Of a stretch of 64,000 bases of DNA, positions 34,251-47,058 are shown in pieces. Source of the stretch: Puccinellia tenuiflora (taxonomy: Eukaryota > Streptophyta > Magnoliopsida > Poales > Poaceae); NCBI GenBank assembly GCA_012064385.1, contig QRDG01002501.1, forward strand, positions 8,933 through 72,932, read 5' to 3'. The notes under the pieces are model-generated. The model was not told where the DNA came from and searched no databases. It saw nothing but the letters and a program-made list of their open reading frames with translations. Within the stretch, counting starts at the first letter, position 1. Each line of letters starts with the position of its first letter. The position numbers and the translations under genes were made by a program.

Positions 34251-34528
34251 CATGTGTGTCCGAGTGTTTTTAAACAATAGGCAAACGTCCCAGAGTTGAT
34301 TAGAAAACATTTGGCAAACTCGTCGAATGTCGTCTACTGCCGTCTATTAACCATATTTTTATTGGGTGGCAATATTTTCCAGAGTGCCTCGAAAAACACT
34401 CGGCATATAGTTGTTTGCCGAATAAACAATTGCCGAGGGTCAGTTTTCGAGTGTGGCACTCGACAACCAGAGTGCTTTTAGACCTCGGCCAAGTGCAACG
34501 GATAAGGTATCCCTATGAACCGGTAGTG
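34251..34528 (-). mobile_element. Terminus of a CACTA-type element (one end only)
   Basis: The plus strand ends ACCGGTAGTG at 34528, which reads CACTACCGGT on the minus strand. The preceding 250 bases carry subterminal repeats of the CACTCGGCA/TGCCGAGTG kind (for example GAAAAACACTCGGCATATAG and AATTGCCGAGGG), typical of a grass CACTA family. The partner end was not found in the window, so the extent to the left is unknown. Confidence 0.5.
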
Positions 34529-37500
34529 ATGCGAGCAGTAAGGGAGATATACACGTTTTACTATTTTGATAACAAAAAAAGGACCTCATAGAATTATCTT
34601 GAATTTCAGAAATTTCAAAATTCTTTAAATTTCAAAATTATTTAAATTTCAATATTCACTAGTTTTAACAAATTTTACACAACTTAATTTTTTGTTAGAA
34701 TCTGGCCTGAAATTTTCAGATTACAAATATTTGGGTTCCCCACCAAAATTGCCAAAATTACGCTGAACCCTTGGTACATACATGTTCATTCGGTTTTATC
34801 TTGCATGCATAGAATGATGAACAACGATATTTTTTCCAATGCACAATAATGTGGTTTGCAAATCGCAACAGGGACAAAAATATAAGGAGGTCATAAGAGC
34901 TCACATGGGTATATGGAGAAGGCCTTGTGCTCTAATGATGCTACCTTTTGGCATGAGAGTCAGTGATGTTGCGGGGGGTGAATCCCAGGACTTGCGTCCC
35001 ACCCAAGGCAAATGGAGCAGTACAACACTTGATGGACCCCAACAGCTCGCATCTAGACAAGCTCAGGGTAGAGCACATAAAAATAAGCTCGTGCTGCATC
35101 GCATGCCTCACCAAGGGAACAGACTTCTCCTTCAAGCAGGGACTCGTTTTGCTGGATCACAAACATGAGAACCATTCGTGAGTTGGTACAGCACGGCTGT
35201 CTAATCCGGTCCGTTGATCTGATAAATTAGTGGTACTAACAATTTCGTCCAAAATGGTCCTACGCGACTGGCTTTCACTTGAAGATTAGTCGCTGCAATG
35301 CATCGATTTTTTTTGTGTGAAAGTGGTGTAGCATAACATGAAACATCTATACGAGCAACTAATATAACTATATAAGGTGCAGGGGCCATGCCAAACTCTG
35401 CTCAGTAAGCAATCCATCCTTAGCTACAGAGTGGTAAAATGTGCAAGTTTGCATGGCAATCGATGTAAAAACATACACAAATAAATAGAAGCATACCTTC
35501 GTTTTCGACCATGATCAGTCCAAAGGGTAGAGCTGCACGCACGGCTTACGGTCTGCGTCGGCCAACAGTAGATATCCGTTTCCCATTTCGACAACTTTTC
35601 CATGTTTTGTCACCTCAACGGCAGCTCATGAGGCTGCAAATCACAACTGATGACTCCTAGGCACGCAGCTGGGTCCCAGGTGGAATTGTGCTCATCAGTA
35701 CTGTTCCAACTTGAGGCTGCCATTGTTGCTGTCATGAGGAAAAACATGGCCCCGGCCGGTCAGAACTCAGAACAACAGAGCTGGTGCTCTGGACCCAGGT
35801 GGGCGCTCGGTTAGCTCGACCAGATCGATACGCTTGTCCAGACTCCGGAGTCTCCAGAATCCCAAGTGGGCGCGGCGCAACCACACGACGGCGTCCACGC
35901 GCGAGAGACGGAAGAATACACATGGTGGCGACAAAGATAGCCTGGTTAGGTGTTACTTAGGTCCAACTATACCCTGAGTCCCTGACGCCGGTCACCTTCG
36001 ATCTGTACAGTAGGTGTTCCTCCGGGTCAGCTCAGATCGTCTTCACTTGCGCTTTACTCCATGCATCCAAGAAAAAAACCTGCCTCTGCCTGCCTGCTCC
36101 AAGAGAAGAGTCCAACCCAATCTTTGCATCTCTGTCGACCAATCCACCTCCCCGTGAGTTGCATTGTGCCTCTCATGGGCAAATCAAGCCATTATGACCT
36201 GATAGCCCATCCCAATGTTGACACCACATCTTGCCGAGAAAATCTCGGGCATTCTTGATATTTGTGTTAATCAAATATATTTGTATAGCATATATACTAC
36301 TACTATATACATACCGCTGAACTTCCGATTCAGTCTGCGAGAGTTGGTCTACATAAGTAAATTTTCTACTCTTGGAGGTTGAGGTTCTGGCCAACCGACA
36401 CATCTGTCACTAGCTCAGAATAATTGCAACACATTGCTTAGTATATGTGCAAAACCTGAGGCTTAAGTCGCAGCAAACTGTCGAATACTTATAATCCTAT
36501 TCATTAACTCACTGTATATCTAAGTACCAACCAATCACGTGTCAAGAGCAGGGTAAAGAGTAGGGTAAAGTACCTGAAGAAACTTAGAACTCCAGCTTCA
36601 TCTATCCGGTTGAATTCCATGGATGCCGGTCGCATTCACACATACAGTTTGAAACGGGTATCTTTCTGAAGAACTGACCGTTCACCTGTAAATTCAGACA
36701 AATAGTGAAAGTCATAGCCACCTCAAAGTGGGTAAAAGCCGTAGACTCTCTGTGAAACGCAGTCTGTAGTAAAAGTCGGTTCATATTAACAATATTGACA
36801 AATTCCATGAAAGCAGATAGCCACCAGGCTATCAGCTCCAGGAATTAAAATGTTAGCTCGTCGCACTTGTACAGATGATCAAGTGGTTGATCTGTATGCT
36901 ACATTAAAAAAATCGCAGATAGAGACAGATGAAGAAGGCAAATTAACTCGTGCATTGAGCTTTCATGGGTACCAATATCATCTATGATATCAACTACAAT
37001 CACAACGAGTCCATTTTCAAAAGAATGTGAAGTTCATATATGAAAGGTGCTGTATAAATTACGTGGTTTGCACCTGCTGCGTCCATGCTCATACCACAAG
37101 TGGTACAGGTCCCCTCCCATGCGCCATGAGGACTTTTAAACATCATCATGCACAGGCTTCTCGCACATGCTTCCCTTGATGGTTATTTAAGTATTTACCT
37201 ATTAGACAAAAAGGGGGGCAACAATCATTAGCTGATCACACTGCTGCTTTATTGAAAGAAGCAACATTACATGAGGTAACGCATAAGAAGACAGGTAAAT
37301 TAAAAACAGAGATAGTTTATAAAGCTAAGGTACGTGATTGGGTACTCTCGAAAAAAAAAACAGAGATAGTTTACCAATGCCAGACATCCTTTTCTTTCAG
37401 CAATGCTTATACCAAAAACAGACGAAGAAAGAATAATGGGAGCTCAGTGGGTGTGTTATATTATAGGAATGTACAACTGCTTCGGAATATTGTGTTACTT

Positions 37501-39504
37501 CCAATTATGTGGATTCTTCCTTCAGTGACTTAAACATTGACTCCCAAAGGTGACACCACAGTTAGGTTGGAGCATATGTACATAAATGGAAATGAACTGC
37601 TATCTGTTCGGCTCAAATGCCCACCTACAGATAGCACCATATGGTGCCTTAATCCGGGACATAAAAGTAAAACAGAATTCTAACAAGGGGGCATCATAGA
37701 CTCCAAGTGCAAGGGTATCAATTGTGGAAGTCATTTTACATTGACAATTGAAATGACAGTAACATGAGAAAAGGCATGAGAAACATAGTCAATTAAAAAC
37801 AGAGATAAATATACCAATGCAAACCATTTTGTTTATTTATTTAATGATTATACTGAAAAAAAACTAAAGAATAATAATAGCAGTTGAGTGGATGTGTTGT
37901 CTTATAGGCATGTCCAACTGCTTAAGAATATTGTGTTACTTCAAGCTTTGTAAACTCTTCTACTCAAAACAGGGGGAATATGACATGTTTGCTAAAATAA
38001 CTAAACAGCAACCACTCAAACCTCAACTTTCAACAGTGACAGAAATGTAATGAACTTTAATATAGATGTTTGGCTCAAATGTTCAACAAGAAATGGGACA
38101 AAATAGTGTCATTTTCAGGACATAAACATACCAAAATTCTAACAGAAGGAAGTTTGCCAATTCTGGATGCAAGAGAATCATTTGTGACATGGTTGTCTTC
38201 GCACATGAATCTTCAACTACTAGTAAAAAACTGTATTATAATTGCACCGACATGAACAAAACAAGACAAAGGTGCAACATGCCTTACTATAATACATATG
38301 AAAGATTCCTCAAAAAACTTGAAATAAGCTACCTCGTAGTTTTTAGCAAGCAAGCAATAAACTCAAAGATCAAAACAAATACACTCTGGCAAGCAAATGG
38401 GTTGGTACAATTGCTCGTATCCCTGATACGACAACATGGTCTGATCAATCTAAGAGCAGTAACTGCTTACGAAAATTGATCGACACTACTGAAGTTCCAC
38501 AATGACCAAGCACCTTCTTACACCAACCTACAAATACACCAACACATTTGCAATAAAGAGCTGGCCCATGCCAACTTTCTGACCTTTATCGTTGTATCCC
38601 CATCCAAACCCTACAGCCCAACAAGCAGCTTGGACCATCTGACAACCATGTACACGACACATCTTCAGAGAATCTGGTAGCTAAACCTGCTACTCCTTCC
38701 AAACTGAGAACGGCATTTCATCAAGCAGGTGACCTACGTTCATACGGTGTATACACGCCCAACGCCATGATTTCTCCACTCGACTGCAACGGAACAGAGA
38801 ACCGTCACCGAACAAGTTCGCCAAACACAATTGCGATTTGCAAGGGCGACAGAATCATCAAGATAACAAGCGCAACAAGTCAAAACACATACATCAGAAT
38901 CCAGGAGGATAGTAAGTACCTAATTGGAATTTGGTCAAACAGCTCACCTGCTCGGTGCCAGCCACGGCGGCGGGCACCATATCGGAAACCCCATATGCTC
39001 CTCCGCGCGCGGACCGGTGCAAGTTACGGACTTCCCCAACGGTGCGCCACTGAAGCCAATAGCCTCGCCGAGCGTACCACATCCATCACCACCGCACACC
39101 TAACCGTGGTGACCCGGCCTCCCTTGTCGCCGCCGGAGACGCAGTGGTAGAACGCGGCGCCGGTGATCGCTTTGCCCGTCTCGACTAGCGCGGCGGAGAC
39201 GAGCCCAAGTCAGCCCAACGCTTCGCACCGGCCAGGCCCGCCGCTATAGTGAACCAGTAAAGTCCTATGGGCCCGATGGACAACGAGATGACTGTGCTTT
39301 GACGCGAAACTCGCACGGTACGGCCCGGCCCGGCCTGTTAAAATTCTGCCCACGAGCTCACCCACTTCTATATTCGCTACCAGTCTCTCGAATTGTGGCC
39401 TTCCACTTGTCTCACGGTCTCCGTCCCCATCTCCACCTCCGCCGCTTCCTCCGCGCCGCCGGCGACGACTCCGTCGATCGAATCCTCCGCAGGCGCCGGC
39501 CACC
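34529..39504. other. Long intergenic stretch
   Basis: Mostly AT-rich, with no confident gene. A modest ORF at 34963-35181 is unrecognised. GC content and ORF density rise from about 38940. On the minus strand a frame from about 39210 to 39025, and a GTGAGC splice-donor-like site at about 38948, could mark the first exon of a divergent gene. The last 110 bases are the MPP-alpha-like gene's 5' leader. Confidence 0.5.
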
Positions 39505-42500
39505 ATGTACCGAGCCGCCTCCGGCCTCGGCGCCCTCAAGGTCAGCCAACAATCGCCCGAAACCCTAACCTCACCTCGCCTCCCCTCCCCTCCGTTTCGC
39601 TAGATCTGATGGCTCCGTCGCACCCATCCCGCCGTGATGCGTCCGATCCGAACGGCCCAAGTCTATGGTCACGTCGCGATTGGCAGGGAACTAACATCCG
39701 TCTTGTAGTCGTGCGGATTTGATGGGTGAGCGTGTAGCGGAGGCATTTCTAGACGCTGCACGTAGCAATCGTCCCTGTCTGAATGTTTGCTCTGGTATAT
39801 TGAATTGGAAAAGCATGGATTCGAGATGCGATGATGGTTTTGTGTGGCGTGTTTGCTATGTTGCATAGTTTCGTGTAACTGTGAGGCGGAGAGAATGATC
39901 TCTGTGGTGGTTTGCGAAGGCATGATAATTGGTTTATCATTAGTGGAACAGGTTAGTAGTTCCGATGTGGCAACGTTTCTCCCTCTCTCTGTTGCCTCAC
40001 AATCTCATGAGCTGAACAGCTACAATTCTGTGATTCACGAGCATATTGATATAGCTTTGTTTTGTCTCTTGACGTTTGCAAAGAAAAGCTTTGGATCCAT
40101 AATATAGTAGCACCATTCTAGTTCGTGTGTTCTGTTTTATTAGCTACTCGTATTATTTTATGCTTAGGGTGCATGTACTCAAATGTATGATTTGGAAGAG
40201 CTTTTCTCAAAGTTGGGAAAACTTGTTAAAGTCCCTTCGCCCAATCTTGTTTCCTATTTATTTAATCAGTAATATCTTGACATAGACAAATAGAAGTAGT
40301 CTTTTGAACCATCAATTTTTGCTTTGAGCTCATGATATATTTGCACCGTACTAGTTGGGCCCTTGAAATGTCTTTTATCTCACCATGATTAGTGTTGGGC
40401 TTAGTAGTTACCCCATGAATGTTTTAGTCAGGGTAGAGTCATAGTCTTGGATGTAGATAGCATTTTATATGTGCGGTTGCAGAAAATTTCATCATTGAGA
40501 AGCTCTGCCATGTGGTATTTTACTTGTATTACTAATGATCACCTAGCAGAGACAGCTTGATGTTTGTTGTGTTTTTTATTGAATTCATATTGGTTGTATC
40601 AACTTTACCTGCTTAATCACAATATCGATTGTTTACTACCTGCAGCAGCGTGCGGTGGATACTCAAATGTTGAATATGGCCATTAGGTCAGCTAGCACAA
40701 GTGTTGCACAGCGTTCGTCAGGTGGCATCTTGAGTTGGCTGACAGGTGCACGTTCAAATGCATTACCCCCACCTGACTTTGCACTCCCAGGAGTCACCAT
40801 TCCTGATCCGCTACCCGATCATGTGGAGCCTGGCAAGACAAGTGTTACAACACTTTCAAATGGTGTCAAAATTGCCTCTGAAACATCTCCAGTATGTGTT
40901 CCGTATTTCTTATAATGTAGTTACTTCATGCACGTTCCTCATGGTTGTCTGTTAGTGATACCAAATGCTTTGTATCTCCTATCTAGGGATCATCATGTTC
41001 TGTTGGAGTTTATGTCCACTGTGGGTCTGTTTATGAAACACCTGAGACACTGGGTGCCACTCAGCTGTTAAAGAAACTGGCATTTACTACCACTAGAAAC
41101 AGGAGCCAGTTGCGTGTTGTGCGTGAAATCGATGCAATAGGTGGCAGTGCCAAAGCTTCAGCTGACCGTGAGCTCATGAGCTACAGTTATGGAGCCCTGA
41201 AGACTTACATGCCTGAAATGGTTGAAGTTCTCGTTGATTGTGTCCGGAATCCTGCTTTCCTTGACTGGGAAGTGAAGGAAGAGGTATTTCACCTTAATAG
41301 TATGCCCTTTCGCTTCTGTACTGTAGATTGTTAGGATACGTTCTTTGCTGATTCTTACTTATTGCCTTTATAGATAACGAAACTGACGGGAGAGCTTGCA
41401 GAAGCTTCAAGTAATCCAGAAAGTTTCCTCTTGGACGCTCTTCATTCCAGTGGTTATTCTGGTGCTTTGGCAAACCCATTGATTGCCTCAGAAGCTTCAG
41501 TTAATAGATTAAATGCAGATGTTCTGGCAGATTTCTTAGCTGTGAGATTTATTCCCAAAATCCTTTTAGTATTATTATAGCTTTGTAGGTATTCATGTTT
41601 AACATGCTATCTGTATTTCTGTTGCATGGATGTCAGGAGAACTACACTTCCCCTCGAATTGTTCTAGCTGCATCTGGTATCAACCACGATGAACTTGTAT
41701 CGATTGCTGAACCACTCTTGTCTGACATTCCCAATGCAACTGGAACAGTAAAGCCAAAATCTGTCTATGTTGGTGGAGAATATAGACGGACAACAGATTC
41801 ATTGGTAGGTTGTATGGTTTTGAGCACTCAAAAAGTCGTTTATGTGATATCTTTCATCACTCTGGTTCTTACTTTGGTTTCTTATCAAAAAATAGAACAC
41901 GGATGTTGCGCTGGCTTTCGAGCTTCCCGGTGGATGGCTGAAAGAAAAAGATTATGTTACTGCATCAGTTCTTCAGGTTCATGATATAAAGCACTTTAAG
42001 TTTCATTGATAATTTTATTCAACAAACCACTTATTACTGATTTCCTGCGGCATTCAGGTTTATTGTAACGAGGGCTCTTCTGTTTTTACAGGCACTGCTT
42101 GGTGGTGGTGGAGTGTTTTCTTGGGGAAGACCTGGAAAAGGCTTGCATTCACGCCTAAGTAAGCAGACATATTTTATACATTGACACTTAAGCATACTTA
42201 CAAAGGCTGAATCTTTGATATATCTTTGGGTAATTCTGCATAATTATCATGAAAATAAAATGTAAACTGTAGAAGATGTAGTTCAATCAATAGTCAATTC
42301 CTATCTGTGGCAACCATTCTAGGCTTATAGCAACTATTCTTTGCAGCATCACGCAAATGGGCTTTAATATTTTTATTATTCAGATTCTGATAACACCACA
42401 ACTATCTTGTATCTATATTTGTAATAATCAGATAAGTGTCTGAAATGTGGTATACTTTGTACAGATCGGCTCCTAAATGAATTTGACCAAATCAAATCGA

Positions 42501-44398
42501 TCTCTGCTTTCAAGGATGTTCACAGCAACACCGGAATTTTTGGAATTCATACATCTAGTGTAAGTATCATTTACAATTGGATAAGCAAAGCCTGTTATGC
42601 ACCGTGTATATCCTATATGTGTGTAGCTATGTGTGTTGGAATGTTGTGTAATACTGTATACGTCTTGGATGGGAACACTTGGAAATGTTTAATTTGGTAG
42701 CTTTTCCTTTTCTGGATAAGGACTCAAATGATGCAGTCCACTTACCACTGGAATGATGAGTTGTTACTGTACACAAAAACATAGCATTCTACTTTGGCGA
42801 CTGACAAGGGTATCATTTCATAATCAGGCTGCAGCATTTGCTCCTAAAGCTATTGACTTAGCAGCCAGAGAACTCACTTCCCTCGCAACTCCTGGTCAAG
42901 GTACCTTAACTCTCCTATATTGGCTGATCAGTCATAAGTTGATTATGGTTCATTTAATTTTGTGAAACTTCATCTTTTCTCGCAGTTGACCAAACCCAAC
43001 TAGATCGTGCTAAAGCATCAACTAAATCAGCAATCTTGGCGAACCTGGAATCAAAGGTATGCATACTCATGTGATATTTCTGTAATTGTGCCAGATGATC
43101 TACTAACAGTTGAATTCACAGGCATCAACAACTGAAGACATGGGGCGCCAACTTTTGGCATTTGGTGAAAGGTATAATTGCTAAACATTTCTGCTAAACC
43201 GTAATGTTTTCCATGGTGCGTACGGTTCTATTCCATGCAAGGTTGAGAAAATACATAAGTTTAAGCATTGATCTAGATATACTCTGCATTTATACCTGCT
43301 TCACAGAATAATTAATGGCTTGATGCTGATAATGACATTTCAATTTTTGCACACATTGTAACCATATTAGATACCAAGGAGCCCTCTTTATCTTAGATAT
43401 AACTGTTGGTTAGTGGGTTATTTTTTTCTCTAGAAGGTGATGCCTACTTTTTGCTACTACTTTTTTCGAGAAAACGCAAAAGACTTTTTGCGTTTCTTTT
43501 CATTGAACAGATAGAGTTTGTGTTACAATCCTCCTAGGAGGAGATTACAGGGTTACAAATGGCTCAGTGTACATCCCATGTCTGGGGCATGACAGCTCGG
43601 AGTCACTTCTTTTTGCTGTCAGTATGACAAAATTGCAAGATATCTGTTTGCACATGGGTATTCTTGTGTAGCCAACTCTACAGTACTAGGAGAAATTATC
43701 TAAATTACTGGTTGCAGATAGAAATAAAATGTAACTGTTGATGTTAACAAGATCTGTCGTGAGTTAGGAACATATTTGCCCCCACAATATTTGAGTCCTA
43801 TCTGATCTTTGAAATTGTGTAATTCACTGTAAAAACTAACAAGACAAAGTACGAGCTACTGTTTAATATGTGCTCTTACAGTATTATGAACTCAACCCAT
43901 TTTTGCAAGCCAATAAAGTTCACACACAGTCAATGAAGAGCCTTGATCATACAAGACGTTTTTTTAGGATATTTTAGCCTGCCAAAACGTCTTATATTTT
44001 GGGACAGAGCTAGTACTTTTTACCCCAAGTTGGTGATAAGAAAAAGAATTCCACAAATGGTGTATTATTTCTGCATCCCTGGAATCTGTGTAATGTTAGC
44101 ATCATGTAACTTCGCACTGTGTAACATTTACCATGTAAATCTTGCAGGAAACCAGTGGAGCACCTTCTTAAGTTTGTTGATGGTGTTACTCTGAAGGATG
44201 TATCAACCCTCGCTGAGAAAATCATCTCCTCTCCCTTGACAATGGCGTCCCATGGAAACGGTGAGCTCCGTGATAGTTACCATTCATCTGTACATAATGT
44301 GTTTGGTTGCACTGTTTTCTAATTGGGGTTCCCCTTGATGTGCAGTTCTCAACGTACCAGCTTACGAGACAGTGCGTGGCAAGTTCAGCTCGAAATGA
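39505..44398 (+). CDS. MPPA: Mitochondrial processing peptidase alpha-subunit-like protein (M16 family, complex III core protein)
   Basis: Thirteen exons with GT-AG introns join in phase: 39505-39540, 40646-40891, 40987-41283, 41374-41541, 41637-41804, 41896-41976, 42092-42158, 42465-42559, 42828-42900, 42986-43056, 43122-43171, 44148-44260 and 44346-44398. They encode 505 aa, the normal plant length. The N-terminus (MYRAASGLGALK...SASTSVAQRSS) is Arg/Ser/Ala-rich, like a mitochondrial presequence. The M16 N-domain holds TTLSNGVKIASETSP, VYETPETLGATQLLKKLAF and YGALKTYMPEMVEVL. The zinc-binding HxxEH is absent, as expected for alpha. The glycine-rich loop is GGGGVFSWGRPGKG (residues 336-349). 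The end is LTMASHGN...VPAYETVRGKFSSK. In plants MPP is part of the bc1 complex, cleaves presequences with the beta subunit, and alpha binds substrate. The loop differs from the usual FSAGGPGKG, so this may be a diverged paralogue. Confidence 0.93.
43450..43570 (-). repeat. LINE-tail-like insertion in MPP-alpha-like intron 11
   Basis: A TTTTTTCGAGAAAACGCAAAAG start, then GCGTTTCTTTTCATTGAACAG and GTGTTACAA, resembles the minus-strand 3' end of a grass LINE (T-run, CAAAAG, then text ending in TTACAA). It helps explain why this intron is 976 bp while its neighbours are 65-290 bp. Confidence 0.35.
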
Positions 44399-44700
44399 GT
44401 AGGCCTCTGGACAAGTTAACTGTTGATAATTTTCCTTCCGACATCGTTTATGGTCACGTTTTCACAGAAAATAAGAAGCGTACAATTTTGATCTTTAACT
44501 CCTACCAGGGGCCACTTTGAGGTCTTATTTTTTGCAGAACATGTATCCACCTGAGTAGGTGGTGTAATGTTGTTCTTTTCGTAAGTTATGGGCTTGTATA
44601 TTTAGTCAAATCACCTTTGGTGGCAGTCCGGAAGAGTGTACAAAACGTTCCTTCGCTTTTTGATAAAATCGTTGAAAACTGGTGCTGGAGCGCGGAAATG

Positions 44701-44706
44701 AATAAA
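44701..44706 (+). terminator. Candidate polyadenylation signal of the MPP-alpha-like gene
   Basis: AATAAA about 300 bases after the stop codon, in a T/G-rich 3' region typical of plant transcripts. Confidence 0.5.
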
Positions 44707-44719
44707 CATTCCGTATGGC

Positions 44720-46902
44720 TGAATTTTTTTATTCCACTGGCTTGATTTCCGGTACAAGGTTTTTGCCTACAGTCTGTTTCGACCGACCAGTTTACTTGAT
44801 TGGTTTCTTTGATTTGAGTGGGTCAAAAATCAAGCACGCGAAATGGAACTACCCAGAAATCTTCTAGCAGCCGTGGCCTATTTCTCTTTAGAATATGTGC
44901 TGACATAAAACAAATTGCTACGCATCTGGATGCAGCTGCCGGTGAACTACTGTCCTCGTTTGCTCGCCAACTACAGTACTATCTGACCGAGTTATTGGAA
45001 CCGACAAAAGAATTCTAGCAGCCGAAACTTCCTAGACAGTTTCGTCAAGGCAAAGCAGAAAACGCAAGCGTGCGGGGACGGGGATCCCTTTGACTCGAGC
45101 AGATCAACGCAGAATTGAAGTGAGAACCTCATCACAGTTTCCAGATGTCCAACACCGTGTCCCAGTCTGCCTCCTGTTTTCTCTCACATCAGCCGTCGTT
45201 TTTTGACCCCGGAACTCCCCACTCTCGGGGCGGCCGCCGCCGGTGGTAGGAACCAGGCAAAAGGAACGAGATGCCGGCTCCTCTGAGAGCTGGGGCGGCG
45301 GCGGCGGTTGGTGGTTTGGGCAGTGGCACATCGTGTTTGACTCCTCGTACGCACGAGCGCCGGCGTTTTCCCGCAACACCAACCATCGTGGTTTCGAGAT
45401 AGGTGGACGTTCGTGGTCTGGTCAAAGGTCCCACGGCTCGCAGGCATACTGTGATAGCCGCATCAGCTTATCTCCATCCTGTGCCGTACTACTACCCCGG
45501 AATCAAGCCGTCAGTCGATCTCGTTACTGTAGACGGTGTTGCGGTGGACTCGGCCGTGCCGTCATTCTCTGTTTTGTGGGCGTGTTGTATTTTCATTCTC
45601 CCGGGGTTGTGAACTCACGACCAAAATGGGACATTGCATTCTACTATAGGCTTTGCCAGGGACAAACACGATAGGTCGGTCAATTATTTTATGCCTCTGA
45701 TATTTTTTTATATTTATACTAGATCCTACAACTTTAAAATGTAATCAGGGAGGAGGTCGTGTGCGTTTTTTCCCTCCACTAATCCTACTTTACAACGTAC
45801 TGTGTAATGATGTGCTCATATTGCTTTACAGTAGTCAACAGAAACGACAACTTGGTGTCTCTCTGAACAAGGCGGATTTTGATCAGAGTTGTGGATTAAA
45901 ACAAAACTAACGAATGATGTCGTTTATGTGCCGCATGAACAAACAATAGTAACCATCAAAACGATCGCCATCAGTTTGCATTAGAAAAATAAGGTCACAT
46001 GTTGACATCTCGACAAGAAGAAAGGGAAAAAAAATTGCACCATTGACAGCACAAACTTTGTTTTTTTTTTTTTAAGTCTCAACATCGCTTCCAGAACCTG
46101 TTCAAAAGACATTGCTTCCAGAAAGCAGCAAGGGTTTTATCTTAAGTCACATTATACTACTTTTTATAACTCCATCCATCAAGGATGAATGCATTTTACT
46201 GTTCCATCAGAGCTAACAAAAAAAAAACGTGGCTAAGTGCTATAGATATGGATTTAACTTTCATGTGCTGCATCATCGATTGGTACACCATGATGGAACT
46301 TTACGCATAGATCAATCAAACATGTAACTAATGGATATATAGAGCTGAAGATAATGGAGGGTAGGTCACGGACATGGAGAGATATTAAATAAAACATGCA
46401 ACCTTGCAAGTTGGTGTTTGCTCCTTTCATTTGGTATTATATATTAGGATCTCCTCTACTTAGAGCTGTACCCTTTGGGCTCTAGTTGGAGACCGAGGTA
46501 AAGCCAATGGGCAATGGGCAAGCTGGACTTTGCCACTGATTAACAATTCCTTCCGTGATCCAATAGAAGACGCATTTGGATCTTACTTTCTTGATACCAT
46601 CGGTACGTGTCTCTTTCATGAGCAGAGCAAAGCGAGGAAGCAATGGACACCAAGTATTTGGAGGCGATCGATACTCGTCAAAATTCCGTTCTCCTCCCGG
46701 ACACATTCAGAAGATTTATACTTATGTTTTTTTTCTTCTAATATTCCGTGATGTCGCTTACAAGCAGTATCCGCTGATCGATGTTGCTAGAAAATTATTA
46801 ATTCCTTGAGGGTCAACTAGGAAAGAAAACATCACACATGTTTCGCTCATATTCCTTGTACGTGCTTGAGGTGGTAATCCATCAAACAGTCGAAGTACAG
46901 AA
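44720..46902. other. Intergenic DNA with a GC-rich island
   Basis: 45100-45660 is GC-rich, with short overlapping ORFs on both strands and no recognisable protein. The rest is AT-rich. T-runs and A-runs lie at 46030-46075 and 46210-46230. No transposon ends were identified. Confidence 0.5.
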
Positions 46903-46907
46903 TGAAC
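46903..46907. repeat. Target-site duplication TGAAC (left copy)
   Basis: Identical to 51694-51698. Together they fix the ends of the Copia element. Confidence 0.9.
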
Positions 46908-47047
46908 AGTTTCAAAACCAGGTTTAGGGTTTCGTGGGTTAGGCATACACGCCTCCCACCTCTTCTATTTATATACGGCAGATACATCAGATTACAACAT
47001 GGATACGGTCATAGACTCGTATACTATACAAACACCGATTCCTAACA
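46908..47047 (-). repeat. Copia 3' LTR (140 bp)
   Basis: On the minus strand it starts TGTTAGGAATCGG and ends GGTTTTGAAACT, so the final dinucleotide is CT, not CA. This boundary is set by the TGAAC duplication. Identical to the other LTR. Confidence 0.9.
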
Positions 47048-47058
47048 CACCCCCTCAA
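47048..47058 (-). other. Polypurine tract of the Copia element
   Basis: Reads TTGAGGGGGTG on the minus strand, directly before the 3' LTR. It overlaps the polyprotein stop codon (TGA at 47057-47055). Confidence 0.75.

Noticed and set aside
34839..35168. MLPFGM motif suggesting reverse transcriptase
   Set aside because: No other reverse-transcriptase blocks (YVDD, downstream thumb) occur in any nearby frame, so it is a chance short match.
38500..38760. Possible coding exon on the minus strand (text such as AVGFGWGYNDKGQKVGMG)
   Set aside because: The frame is short, with stops close by and no matching splice sites or family recognised. It is more likely UTR or intergenic.
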